This document shows, in pieces, positions 1 through 8,416 of a stretch of 53,530 nt of DNA. The stretch comes from Limisphaerales bacterium. Its GTDB lineage: Bacteria; Verrucomicrobiota; Verrucomicrobiia; Limisphaerales; SXTU01. Position numbers and translations under genes: made by a program. Location: assembly GCA_009773355.1 (NCBI GenBank), contig WRPG01000030.1, positions 65,182 to 118,711 on the forward strand, given 5' to 3'. Within the stretch, counting starts at the first letter, position 1; each line of letters opens with the position of its first letter. The notes beneath the pieces are model-generated. The model ran no database searches. It was not told the origin of the DNA and saw only the letters and a list, made by a program, of their open reading frames with translations.

Positions 1-132
1 CTGGCGGCGTGGGGCGCGGGCCGGCGGTCGCCCGCCAACATCAGCGCCGTCTGGCGCGCGCGGCTGACGGCCCGGGCCATGACCGAGGAGTTGATGCGCC
101 TGGCGGGAGAGGCGGCCGCGCGGCGGGGCTGA
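1..132 (+). CDS. C-terminal end of an unidentified protein (5' truncated by the window)
   Basis: An open frame enters from the left edge and stops at TGA 130-132. The 44 visible residues are Ala/Arg-rich and end in a helix-like stretch (TEELMRLAGEAAARRG). No family motif is visible. Because the following genes form a polysaccharide locus on the same strand, it may be the end of another glycosyltransferase or sugar enzyme, but that is inference from position only. Confidence 0.5.
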   Translation: MAAWGAGRRSPANISAVWRARLTARAMTEELMRLAGEAAARRG

Positions 133-157
133 TGCGGTCCCGGCGGGTGGCCGGGGC

Positions 158-186
158 TTGCCGTTGCGTTGGCCGGCGGCTATAGC
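158..186 (+). promoter_or_regulatory. Candidate sigma70-type promoter for the polysaccharide operon
   Basis: TTGCCG at 158-163 and TATAGC at 181-186 are separated by 17 bases. They lie in the 140-base gap before the first complete gene of the polysaccharide cluster. The leader downstream (about 85 bases to the ATG at 273) contains an 8-base inverted repeat, GGCTTGCC near 155 and its complement near 211. No transcription data are available. Confidence 0.4.
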
Positions 187-272
187 TGGCGCATCAGATT
201 GCTCGCCGGGGCAAGCCCGTGACAGGCCGGGACGGTTCTGGCGGCGTGACCCATGCCGCATCGTCCCCTGCC

Positions 273-1076
273 ATGAGAATCAAGGAAGCCATCTGGTTTT
301 TCATCCACCATCACCGGCGCAACCGCGTCGTGGCGCGCTTCGCCAGGCTGTGCAAGAACATCCATCGCGCGTCGGAGCATCCCACCTACGACATCGTCCG
401 CAACGGGGAAAGCGCCGTGCTGGCGCGCGTGGTGGCAGGGCCGGCCCCGATGCTCTTCGACGTGGGCGCGAACGTCGGCGACTGGACCGTGATGGCGCGC
501 GAGCGGTTTCCCCAGGCCACCGTCCACGCGTTTGAGTTGAATCCGGCCACGGCCGCCCAACTGACCGCGCGGCTGGGGGGACAGCCGGGCGTGGAAATCC
601 ACGCGCACGGGCTGGGCGCGACCACCGGCGAGGTGACGTTCTTCGCGTATTCCGGGGAGCAGAGCGTCCTGAGCGGGATGCGCGCGCCGCTGCACAGCAG
701 CGTGCCGCACCGGGTGGAGCGTTCCCGGATTCGCACCGGGGATGAGTTCTGCAAGGAACGCGGCATAGAGCGGATTGACTATCTCAAGGTGGACGCCGAG
801 GGGGCGGACCACGAGGTGCTGTCCGGGTTTGGCGATATGTTGAGTGCTCAACGAGTGGGGGCCGTGCAATTCGAGCATGAGGGCGGACGCTTCCTGCGCG
901 ACTACTACGATCTGCTGCGGCCCAAGGGCTACGTGCTGGGCAAGCTCTACGCCAACTACGTGGATTTCCGCGAACATGACATTGATCAGGAGCACTTCCT
1001 CGGGCCGAATTACCTGGCCCTGCCGGCGGCCCGGGAGGATTTGATCCAGCGTCTTAAAAGCGGCTGGCCGGTTTGA
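273..1076 (+). CDS. FkbM-family SAM-dependent methyltransferase
   Basis: 267 residues. FkbM enzymes are class I Rossmann methyltransferases that usually O-methylate sugars or polyketides. The SAM-binding glycine motif FDVGANVGDWT lies at about 62-72, an acidic HAFELNP segment at 85-91, and the family block LKVDAEGADHEVL at 171-183. The ATG at 273 is chosen over an upstream in-frame start at 219 because the extra 18 residues look unconserved and the protein proper begins MRIKEAIWFF. It heads a run of same-strand genes (flippase, second FkbM, GT4, O-antigen ligase), so a role in methylating a surface glycan is inferred. The end abuts the next gene. The acceptor cannot be read from sequence. Confidence 0.85.
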   Translation: MRIKEAIWFFIHHHRRNRVVARFARLCKNIHRASEHPTYDIVRNGESAVLARVVAGPAPMLFDVGANVGDWTVMARERFPQATVHAFELNPATAAQLTARLGGQPGVEIHAHGLGATTGEVTFFAYSGEQSVLSGMRAPLHSSVPHRVERSRIRTGDEFCKERGIERIDYLKVDAEGADHEVLSGFGDMLSAQRVGAVQFEHEGGRFLRDYYDLLRPKGYVLGKLYANYVDFREHDIDQEHFLGPNYLALPAAREDLIQRLKSGWPV

Positions 1077-1099
1077 GCCATGTCCGCCGCCGCACCAGC

Positions 1100-2497
1100 A
1101 TGACCCGGCTCCTCCTTCTCCTGCGTCAGGCGGCCCAATCGGCGGTGGTGTGGTCGTGGGGGATGAACGGGCTGCGGCTGGGTTCGAGCCTGATCTTGCT
1201 GCCCCTGTTGGTGCATCGGCTGTCCAAGACCGATCTGGGGATGCATTACGTCCTGCTGAACTTGGGCGCGCTGGCGGCGGTGCTGGACTTTGGCTTCAGT
1301 GGCGCAGTATGGCGGGCGGTCGCCCATGCGTCCGCCGGCGGGAAGCAGATGTTGAAGTTTGGCGTGGATGAGCCGCCGCCCGAGGGGAGCGAACCCAACC
1401 GGGAGTTGATCTGGAATCTGATGGCGGCGGCGCGGCGGCTGTATGGCGGGCTGGCAATGGCGTCGCTGCTCCTGATCGCCCCGGTGGGCACGCTGCTGGT
1501 GAACGTGGGTGTGCTGGAAACCAGTTCGCCCGCCCGCACCTGGCTGGCGTGGGGCGCGACTTTACTGCTGGCCGTGTGGGAAGTCTATGCGAGCTGGTGG
1601 AACGCCTACCTCATGGGGCTGAACCGCGTGGTCGTCTGCGCGCAGCTCAACTTCGCGGCCTACCTGATCAAGCTGGCGGGCAGCGCGGCGCTCCTCAGCC
1701 TGGACGTTGGACTGTTGAGCGTGCCGCTGGCCGGACTGGTGGCCGTCTTGGTGCAGCGCACGCTGGCCCGGCGCGCGTGCCTCCGGTGCCTGGGCGAACC
1801 GCCGCCGACCCCGACGGACCCGGCGGTGCGCCGAGACTTGATCGCGCACCTCTGGCCGAACGCGAGCCGGATCGGCTTCCTGAACGTGGGCAGCTACTTG
1901 GGCGGGCAGGCCATGGCGTTCCTCTGCCTGACCACGCTCGGCCTCGCCGCCAACGCCGAGTATGGCTTGTCGTTGCAGATCATGTCCGTCGCCCAAGGCA
2001 TGGCCGTGGTGTGGATCCAGGTGAAATGGCCGGCGATCGCCCGGCTGCGAACCCAAGGCGATTTCGCGGGCATCCGGGCCATCCTGCGACAACGGCTGTG
2101 GCTGTCGGTGGCGACGTTCGGCTTGCTGGTCGCGGTCGCCATTCCCCTGGCCCCGCCGCTGCTGCGCTGGCTCGACACGGACAAGGCCGTCATGCCCGCC
2201 GCCTGGCTCTGCGTGATGGCGGTTCACACCCTGCTGGAGATGCACCTTTCCGTCTGGGGGATGCTGATCTACACCGACAACCGCGTGCCCTACCTGCGCC
2301 CGTTGCTGCTGGCGAACGGCGCGAGTCTCGGGCTGGCGATTGGCCTGCTGCATTTCACCGGCCTGGGTCTGGGCGCGCTGGTCTTGGCGCCGTTGCTGGC
2401 CGGGGCCGCGTTCAACTACTGGCACTGGCCCCGGGTGGGCGGCGGGCTGCTGCAAACTTCCTGGAGCCGGCTGCTCTTTGCCCGGCGCGCTGACTGA
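1100..2497 (+). CDS. Polysaccharide flippase-like membrane protein (Wzx/MATE type)
   Basis: 465 residues, dominated by hydrophobic segments (about 12), including LILLPLLVHRLSKTDLG near the N terminus and a cluster of helices at the C terminus. This is the organisation of polysaccharide export proteins of the MOP superfamily that flip lipid-linked oligosaccharides across the inner membrane. The ATG at 1100 is preferred; an in-frame TTG at 1073 overlaps the stop of the preceding gene. It sits between two FkbM methyltransferases and upstream of the glycosyltransferase and ligase genes, which fits a Wzx role in a Wzy-dependent pathway. No substrate is visible. Some MATE transporters share the fold, but the context favours glycan export. 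Confidence 0.75.
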   Translation: MTRLLLLLRQAAQSAVVWSWGMNGLRLGSSLILLPLLVHRLSKTDLGMHYVLLNLGALAAVLDFGFSGAVWRAVAHASAGGKQMLKFGVDEPPPEGSEPNRELIWNLMAAARRLYGGLAMASLLLIAPVGTLLVNVGVLETSSPARTWLAWGATLLLAVWEVYASWWNAYLMGLNRVVVCAQLNFAAYLIKLAGSAALLSLDVGLLSVPLAGLVAVLVQRTLARRACLRCLGEPPPTPTDPAVRRDLIAHLWPNASRIGFLNVGSYLGGQAMAFLCLTTLGLAANAEYGLSLQIMSVAQGMAVVWIQVKWPAIARLRTQGDFAGIRAILRQRLWLSVATFGLLVAVAIPLAPPLLRWLDTDKAVMPAAWLCVMAVHTLLEMHLSVWGMLIYTDNRVPYLRPLLLANGASLGLAIGLLHFTGLGLGALVLAPLLAGAAFNYWHWPRVGGGLLQTSWSRLLFARRAD

Positions 2498-2506
2498 GAC
2501 CCGGCC

Positions 2507-3403
2507 ATGAATCCACTCAAGGTTTTCACGCGCCCGGAATACGCCTTCCGCCCCCGGCAGATTCTGACCCGCCTGCGCCGCGCGCTGTCGCCCGTGCCGG
2601 AGTCGGCGGAGGTCACGCTGCCTTGGGGCGACACCGTGCGCGTGTGTCCCCGCGAAACGATCGGCGCGGAGATCTGGTATTGCGGCGTGTTTGACCTGCC
2701 GGTGGCCGAGACGCTCTGGCGGCTGCTGGACGCCGGGGAAACTGCCTTGGACGTGGGTGCCAATCTCGGGCAGATGACCAGCCTGCTGCGCTGCAAGGCC
2801 GGACCCGCCGGCCGCGTGCTCGCCTTCGAGCCGCACCCGCAACTTTTTGGCGCGCTGGAATTCCTGCGCGATGCCCCTGCCAACCAGCGGCCTGGAGCGC
2901 CGCTGGAATTGTTCCAGGCCGGACTGAGCGACGCTGCCCGCGCGGCGTGGCTGGACCCGGGCGGAGACTGGCAGGCCAACCGTGGCCTGGGCCGGGTGAC
3001 GGCGGCGGACACAGGTGGGCGTGCCGTCTCCATCCAGCTCCTCACGCTGGATGAGCTCCTGCCGCCGGGGTCGTTGGTGGGAGTGGCGAAGGTGGACGTG
3101 GAAGGTCACGAACTGGACGTGCTGCGCGGTGCGTCCCGGCTGCTGGGTGAGCGGGCCGTGCGTGATTTGATCTACGAAGATCTCGCCGTGCAACCATCGC
3201 CGGTGTCGGCGTTGCTCCGAGCGCAGGGCTATTCGCTCTTCACGTTGCAAGCGCGCAGGCGCGGGCCGGGCCTCCGGGCCAGCGACGCACCGGATGAGCC
3301 GGCGGACTTGCAGCACAACTTCCTTGCCACGCTCGACCCAGCCCGTGCCCAAGCCCGCCTGGCGGCTCCGGGTTGGCAGGTATTGTCCACCGGCGGAAAA
3401 TGA
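2507..3403 (+). CDS. FkbM-family SAM-dependent methyltransferase (second copy)
   Basis: 298 residues with the FkbM signature: LDVGANLGQMT at 81-91 (SAM binding), FEPHP at 107-111, and KVDVEGHELDVL at 195-206. It differs strongly from the copy at 273-1076, so the two are old paralogues rather than a recent duplication. It starts 9 bases after the flippase stop and its TGA (3401-3403) overlaps the ATG of the next gene as ATGA, indicating translational coupling. Inferred to methylate the surface polysaccharide made by this locus. Confidence 0.85.
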   Translation: MNPLKVFTRPEYAFRPRQILTRLRRALSPVPESAEVTLPWGDTVRVCPRETIGAEIWYCGVFDLPVAETLWRLLDAGETALDVGANLGQMTSLLRCKAGPAGRVLAFEPHPQLFGALEFLRDAPANQRPGAPLELFQAGLSDAARAAWLDPGGDWQANRGLGRVTAADTGGRAVSIQLLTLDELLPPGSLVGVAKVDVEGHELDVLRGASRLLGERAVRDLIYEDLAVQPSPVSALLRAQGYSLFTLQARRRGPGLRASDAPDEPADLQHNFLATLDPARAQARLAAPGWQVLSTGGK

Positions 3404-4521
3404 CCGAGCCTGCGCCCATGCGGGTTCTGCTCCTGCACAACGAAAGCCAATACTACGGCGGCACCGAGGTGCAGTTAGGTCGGCTTGTCGCCGGGTTGGC
3501 GGACAGCTCGGTCCACGCCACCGTGGCCTGCGTGGCCGGGAGCCCGCTCGCGCAGGCGCTGCCACCGGGAATCGCGACGCTGGCGCTGCCAGCCAATCAG
3601 CCGTTCTCGGTCGGCGGATTGCGCCGGCAGCTTCGCGCCGTGTCCGCGGCGGAATTTGATGTGTTCCACGGGTGGGGGGCGCGCGCTTGGGAATTGACCA
3701 GCCTGGCGGGCTGCACGCGGCGGCGCCCGACCGTTGGGACGCTGCACGATCATCCGCACGCGGACTACATGACGGCGCGGCGGCAAAAACTCCTGCGTTG
3801 GTGCGCCCGGTTCGGACTCGATCAGGTGACGGTGGTCTCCACCGCCCTGCGGGAGGCGTGTCTCCAAGCTGGCTGGCCCGCCCGGAAGCTGACCGTGATC
3901 CACAACGGCTTGTCCTCCCCGGCGGAAACCCCGGCGGTGCGCAACGCCTCCGGCCGTCTGCGGCTGGGCTTTCTCGGTTCCTTGTCCGAAGGCAAGGGGC
4001 TGCGGGACTTGCTGGCCGCCGTGGTGGAGTTGGAACAGCGCGTGGCCGGGCGCTGGGAGCTGCATGTGGCGGGCGCGGCGCAGGACGCGGCGGGTGAGGC
4101 CTTGATGGGCGAACTGGCCCGCACCTATTCGACCGCCCCGTGGTGGTCCCGGGTGCATTGGCGCGGCTGGGTGCGGGCGGAGGAGTTCCTGCGCGGGATT
4201 GACGTGCTGGTGTTTCCCTCGCGGGCGTTCGAGACCTTCGGCCTGGCCCCGGCGGAGGCGGCGCTGGCCGGGGTGCCCACCGTGGCCGCCCGCGTGGGCG
4301 CGGTGCCGGAGGTGGTGCTGGACGGTCGCAGCGGCTGGCTGTTTGAGCCGGGAGACGCGCCGGGCTGCGCCACGTTGCTCGAACGGCTGGTTAATCAGCC
4401 TGAAACCGTGGCCGCCGCCGGCGCGGCGGCCCGCGAGCATGTCAGCGCCAGCTTTCCCGCCGGGAAAATGGTTGCGGCCTGCGCAGCCATCTATTCTGCT
4501 CTCACCCACGATGGACGCTAG
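3400..4521 (+). CDS. GT4-type glycosyltransferase (GT-B fold)
   Basis: 373 residues. The N-terminal domain opens MRVLLLHNESQYYGGTEVQ, the usual donor-side loop of GT4 enzymes (GGTE). The C-terminal domain has the strand GFLGSLSEGKGLRDLL and the nucleotide-sugar binding block with paired glutamates, FPSRAFETFGLAPAEAALAG, followed by GVPTVAARVGAVPEVV. The start is the ATG at 3400, which overlaps the preceding TGA; an in-frame TTG at 3373 lies inside the upstream gene. The 3' end overlaps the start of the O-antigen ligase gene by 11 bases. Expected to add a sugar to the lipid-linked repeat on the cytoplasmic face; donor and linkage are not deducible. Confidence 0.88.
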   Translation: MTEPAPMRVLLLHNESQYYGGTEVQLGRLVAGLADSSVHATVACVAGSPLAQALPPGIATLALPANQPFSVGGLRRQLRAVSAAEFDVFHGWGARAWELTSLAGCTRRRPTVGTLHDHPHADYMTARRQKLLRWCARFGLDQVTVVSTALREACLQAGWPARKLTVIHNGLSSPAETPAVRNASGRLRLGFLGSLSEGKGLRDLLAAVVELEQRVAGRWELHVAGAAQDAAGEALMGELARTYSTAPWWSRVHWRGWVRAEEFLRGIDVLVFPSRAFETFGLAPAEAALAGVPTVAARVGAVPEVVLDGRSGWLFEPGDAPGCATLLERLVNQPETVAAAGAAAREHVSASFPAGKMVAACAAIYSALTHDGR

Positions 4522-6007
4522 CGTCAGCAATCTGCGCACGGCCCTGGTTTATGCCGTGGTGGTGATCATCAGCCTGGGGTTTGGCTTTGCGGTGGCCACG
4601 CCGCAGTCGCTCCTGAGCCTGGCCAGCGTGAGCCTGATGCTGCTCGTCTTGTGCCTGCCGATCCTGCTGCGCTGGCATCATGCGCTGGTCATCTGCTGCT
4701 GGAACGCGGTGTTCATCTGTTTCTTCCTGCCGGGCAAGCCGCCCTTGTGGGCGGTGCTGGCCGGCTTGAGCCTGGGCCTCGCCGTGGTCACCCGGACCTT
4801 GCGGGCCAAGTCCGAGTTTCTCCATGTCCGCTCGGTGGCGCTGCCGCTGCTCCTGCTGGCGGCGGTGGTGGTGGTGACGATCAGCGTGCGCGGCATCGGC
4901 GGGCGGGCCTTTGGCAGCGAGCTTTGGGGGGCCAAGCGTTATCTGGGAGTGCTGGGAGCCATCCTTGGTTACTTCGCGTTGACGGCACAGGCCATCCCGC
5001 GCAAGCAGGTCGAACTGATGGTCAGCCTGTATTTTCTCTCGGGCATGACGGCGGTGATGAGCGACCTGGCGTTTGCCTTCGGCCCGGGGTTTTACTTCCT
5101 GTTCCTGTTCGTGCCCACGGAGCTGGCGGTGGCGCAGGCCTCCACGCAGGACACGCTGATGCGCCTGACCGGGATTGCGTGGATGGCCCAGGCGGGCAAC
5201 TGGTTCATGCTCATGCGGTATGGCATCCGCGGTATGCTGGAGGTGCGCCACATGTGGCGGGCGGTGGTGTTCGTCGCGCTTTTTCTGGTGGGCCTGTTCG
5301 GAGGGTTCCGCTCCTCGATCATCCTGATGTGCATTCTGTTTGCGACGCAGTTCTGGTTTGAGGGCCTGCTGCGCACCAAGTGGTTTCCCATCGCGGTGGT
5401 GACCGGGCTGCTGGTGGGATCAGTGCTGATCGGCTATGCGGAGAAGCTGCCGTTGTCCGTGCAACGCAGCCTGAGTTTTCTGCCCATTGACGTGCATCCG
5501 ACGGCGCGTCAGGACGCGCTGGGAACTTTGGACTGGCGCTTGCAGATGTGGCGGGTGGTGATCCAGGAGGTGCCGCAATACCTGCTGCTGGGCAAGGGCT
5601 ACACCTTCAGCAGCACGGACTACCTGCTGGTGCAGGAGTCCATCCGGCGCGGGATGTTCACGCTCTACGAGGACACGCTGGTCAGCGGCAATTATCACAA
5701 CGGCATCCTGACCCTGCTCGTGCCGTTTGGGCTGGCTGGCACGTTTGCCTTTGCCGCGTTCGCGTGGGCCGGGTGGCGGGTGCTCCACCGGAACTACCAT
5801 TACGGCCCGCCCGAGTTCAGGCACATCAACACCTTCCTGATCGCCTTCTTCGCCGCGCGGATGATTTTCTACCTCGCGCTCTACGGCCAGTTTGACTTGG
5901 ATCTGATGGTGTTCACCGGCGTCGTCGGCCTCAGCATCTCGGTCAACCGAGGCGTCTGCTCGCCCGCATCCGGTGCCGCGCCGAAGCCCGATCCCGCCCC
6001 AGCTTAA
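4511..6007 (+). CDS. O-antigen ligase / Wzy-like polymerase membrane protein
   Basis: 498 residues, about 12 hydrophobic segments, with a large extracytoplasmic loop at roughly 315-400 containing the landmarks LDWRLQMW, LLGKGYTFSS and NYHNGILTLLVPFGL. That HNxxL-type motif before a C-terminal helix is typical of WaaL/Wzy (O-antigen ligase superfamily). The frame is open upstream to 4199, but that part runs out of frame inside the glycosyltransferase. The ATG at 4511 (MDASVSNLRTAL) is the first start after it and overlaps the upstream gene by 11 bases. Ligase and polymerase cannot be separated by sequence alone. Its TAA (6005-6007) overlaps the TAA of the opposite-strand GT9 gene. Confidence 0.8.
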   Translation: MDASVSNLRTALVYAVVVIISLGFGFAVATPQSLLSLASVSLMLLVLCLPILLRWHHALVICCWNAVFICFFLPGKPPLWAVLAGLSLGLAVVTRTLRAKSEFLHVRSVALPLLLLAAVVVVTISVRGIGGRAFGSELWGAKRYLGVLGAILGYFALTAQAIPRKQVELMVSLYFLSGMTAVMSDLAFAFGPGFYFLFLFVPTELAVAQASTQDTLMRLTGIAWMAQAGNWFMLMRYGIRGMLEVRHMWRAVVFVALFLVGLFGGFRSSIILMCILFATQFWFEGLLRTKWFPIAVVTGLLVGSVLIGYAEKLPLSVQRSLSFLPIDVHPTARQDALGTLDWRLQMWRVVIQEVPQYLLLGKGYTFSSTDYLLVQESIRRGMFTLYEDTLVSGNYHNGILTLLVPFGLAGTFAFAAFAWAGWRVLHRNYHYGPPEFRHINTFLIAFFAARMIFYLALYGQFDLDLMVFTGVVGLSISVNRGVCSPASGAAPKPDPAPA

Positions 6008-7152
6008 CCCCTCACTGCACGGGCAGCCGTCTGGCGCAAGATCGCTTCAACCACGGCCGCAGGCTGGATTTGTTCGAAATACCGGGCCTGATCACCGGGG
6101 GGCACGAACTCCACTGGCGGCGCGACGTCACACTCGGTCGGACAATACACACCGCTCTCGACGCGGTTCACGTAGAGATTTCGCACGAACACCACCGGGA
6201 CATCCGCCGCGTTGGCCAGATGGCGCGGGCCGGTGTCGGGGGCGATGACGCCGGCGCATCGTTCCAGGAAACACACCAGCGCCCGCACCGACAGATCGCC
6301 GGCCAGCACAGCGCAGTCCAAGCCGGCCAGCCCGCGCACCCGCTCCAAGGCCGCCCGGTCCCCTGCCGATCCGCCGAGCACGATGCGGTGCCGTCCGGCC
6401 TCGTTCAGCAACCGCAGCGTCTGGGCGAACCGCTCCAACGGCCACACCCCGCTGGCCTGCCGGCTGGTGCAGAAGCACATCACCACCGGTAGGTCATTGG
6501 CGAGTCCGAGCCGTTCCCAGCACCCGGCCGCCGCCTGGCGGTCGGCGTCCGTGGGAAAAACCTGCGGGCGCGTCGGGGCCGGCACCGGCTGCCCGGTGAG
6601 CTGACTGACCAGGTCCCGGAAGTAGAAGGGAAACGGTTGCGGATGACGGAGCGCGATCGGATGCGTAACCAAGCCGGAGAAACCCTTGTGGACAAAGCCC
6701 ACCCGGTTGGGAATGCCCAGCCTCGCCAGCCGCAACAAATCCCGCCAGAAGGCGATGTTGCTGTAGGCGATGGCCACGTCGAACGGGCCCGCGGCAGCCA
6801 GCTCCGCCTGCGCCCGCTTCAAGGGAGCGGCCACCACATCCAGGCGCAGACAACCACTCAAGTGCGGGTTCGTCTCCAGCACCTCGCACCCGGGCGGCGG
6901 CGCAACGCAATGCCACTGGCAATCCGGCAGCCCGGCCCGCAACGCCGGCAGGCTGGCCGTCAGGTGCAGGCAATCTCCGATGTGATTGGAGCCGACCAGC
7001 AGGCCACGTCGCCACGCCGTCGGCGGTGACGGTGACACCGCGCACCAGGACCGGCCCAGTCCCACCAAAGCCGGCCGGAGCATCTCACTGGCGCAAGCGA
7101 ACCAGTAATTGCCCGGCTTCTGAAAGGCGCTCCGGTTGACTCGCGAAAACAT
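6004..7152 (-). CDS. Glycosyltransferase family 9 (heptosyltransferase-like)
   Basis: 382 residues. GT9 enzymes transfer ADP-heptose or related sugars to LPS core. Landmarks are LLVGSNHIGDCLHLTASLPALRAGLP at about 50-75 (the GDxL...PALR N-terminal block; only part shown by family convention), a central FPFYFRDLV segment, VVMCFCTSRQASGVWPLERFAQ, and the C-terminal APDTGPRHLANA block (usual form xDTGxxHLA). The ATG at 7152 is used; the frame stays open to 7518 but that stretch overlaps the divergent gene at 7289. It is convergent with the ligase gene, sharing the TTAA at 6004-6007. Confidence 0.82.
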   Translation of the reverse strand: MFSRVNRSAFQKPGNYWFACASEMLRPALVGLGRSWCAVSPSPPTAWRRGLLVGSNHIGDCLHLTASLPALRAGLPDCQWHCVAPPPGCEVLETNPHLSGCLRLDVVAAPLKRAQAELAAAGPFDVAIAYSNIAFWRDLLRLARLGIPNRVGFVHKGFSGLVTHPIALRHPQPFPFYFRDLVSQLTGQPVPAPTRPQVFPTDADRQAAAGCWERLGLANDLPVVMCFCTSRQASGVWPLERFAQTLRLLNEAGRHRIVLGGSAGDRAALERVRGLAGLDCAVLAGDLSVRALVCFLERCAGVIAPDTGPRHLANAADVPVVFVRNLYVNRVESGVYCPTECDVAPPVEFVPPGDQARYFEQIQPAAVVEAILRQTAARAVRG

Positions 7153-7288
7153 TGTGACGCGCTCAAGGCTGGCAGAACGGAGGCGGCCCGCAAGCCCAAG
7201 TCCGCCCACGGGCTGCGCCGGCGGCTCCGTCAATGATTCATTGGCACGCCCCCGGCCCGCGTGATTACATCGCCGAGCCAACCTTTCG

Positions 7289-8416
7289 ATGAACGCCCGT
7301 CCGCTGACTCTCACCTGCTCGCTGGCGGACCAGTTGTTCGTGCAAACCAAGTCGGTTGGCATTTTCAATCTGTCCCTCGGCCTCGTTGAGCAACTCGCCC
7401 GGCGGCCCGAAATCTCACGCCTGACCGTCCTGGCGAACCGCACGCTGGCTGGCCGGCTGCCCGGATCCCTCGACGTCCGCTGGCACGACGCGCCGGCGCG
7501 TGGGCGGCTGGGCCGCATCTGGTGGGATCAATGGGGCGTCTATTCCGCCGCCACAGCCACGGCGAACGACTGGCTGTTCCTCCCCAAGGGCTTCGCCTCT
7601 TTCGCCCGTGCGTGTCCGCGACGGCTCGCCGCCTGTGTGGCGGACACGATCCACGACTTTTACCAGACGCGGTATCCGCAGTCGGGCGGCGCACTGGAGC
7701 GAGGCTACTTCGTCCGCAGTTTTTGGGGCACGGTGCGGCACGCGCGGGTCATCTTCACCATCAGCGACTTCACGAGCGGAGAAATTGCCCGGCTCGCCCG
7801 CGCGCGGGGCGTGGTGCCGCCGCCCATCCACACCATCGGCATCGGTTTCACGCGCCCTGCGCCAGCAGCGGTTCCGCAGGAAAACCGCTTGTGCGTGCTG
7901 GCCAGCCCGTTCCCGCACAAGCGCACCGATCTGGCCGTGGACTGGCTCGCGCGCTGGCAGCGGGAGAGTGGCTTCGCGGGCACAGTGGACTGGGTGGGCG
8001 GTTTGCCGACGCGTTTGGTAATGCCTAATTTCTCGAACTGGCAACGCCACGAGCGGCTGCCGGAGGAGGCGTATCGTCGTCTGCTCGCGCGGGCGAAGGC
8101 GCTGGTCTTCTTCTCCGAATACGAAGGCTTCGGGATGCCGCCGGTGGAGGCGGTGCTCGCTGGCGCGTGCCCGGTCTTCTCGGACATTCCCGCGACGCGC
8201 GAGGTGATGGGCGATGCCGGCTTCGCCTTCGCCAACTCGGACTACGAATCGTTCCGCGCGGCGATGAACTCCGCGCTCGCCGTGCCGCGTGAACAAATCG
8301 GGACGTGGGCGGGGCAGTTGCTCATCCAGCACGACTGGAAGCTGGTGCTCGACCGGTTTGTGGCGGGCCTGCAAGCGGCGCAGGCTGAAACGCAGCTCAC
8401 GCCAGCACGCCCTTGA
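7289..8416 (+). CDS. GT4-type glycosyltransferase
   Basis: 375 residues. N-terminal donor-loop region GIFNLSLGLVEQLA, central HDFYQTRYP and FTISDFTSGEIARLA segments (typical of mannosyltransferase-like GT4 proteins), then LASPFPHKRTDLAVDWL and the signature VFFSEYEGFGMPPVEAVLAG with the paired glutamates, followed by DIPATREVMGDAGFAF. It is divergent from the GT9 gene and overlaps the tail of the opposite-strand DUF1501 gene by 20 bases. A candidate promoter, TTGGCA 7241-7246 and TTACAT 7265-7270 (18-base spacer), lies upstream with an 18-base leader. Completes the surface-glycan locus. Confidence 0.85.
   Translation: MNARPLTLTCSLADQLFVQTKSVGIFNLSLGLVEQLARRPEISRLTVLANRTLAGRLPGSLDVRWHDAPARGRLGRIWWDQWGVYSAATATANDWLFLPKGFASFARACPRRLAACVADTIHDFYQTRYPQSGGALERGYFVRSFWGTVRHARVIFTISDFTSGEIARLARARGVVPPPIHTIGIGFTRPAPAAVPQENRLCVLASPFPHKRTDLAVDWLARWQRESGFAGTVDWVGGLPTRLVMPNFSNWQRHERLPEEAYRRLLARAKALVFFSEYEGFGMPPVEAVLAGACPVFSDIPATREVMGDAGFAFANSDYESFRAAMNSALAVPREQIGTWAGQLLIQHDWKLVLDRFVAGLQAAQAETQLTPARP

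Noticed and set aside
1562-3565. Long minus-strand open frame (667 codons)
   Set aside because: Lies antisense to the flippase and the second FkbM gene; composition is Arg/Gln/Pro-rich without any motif, a shadow of the GC-rich third positions of real genes.
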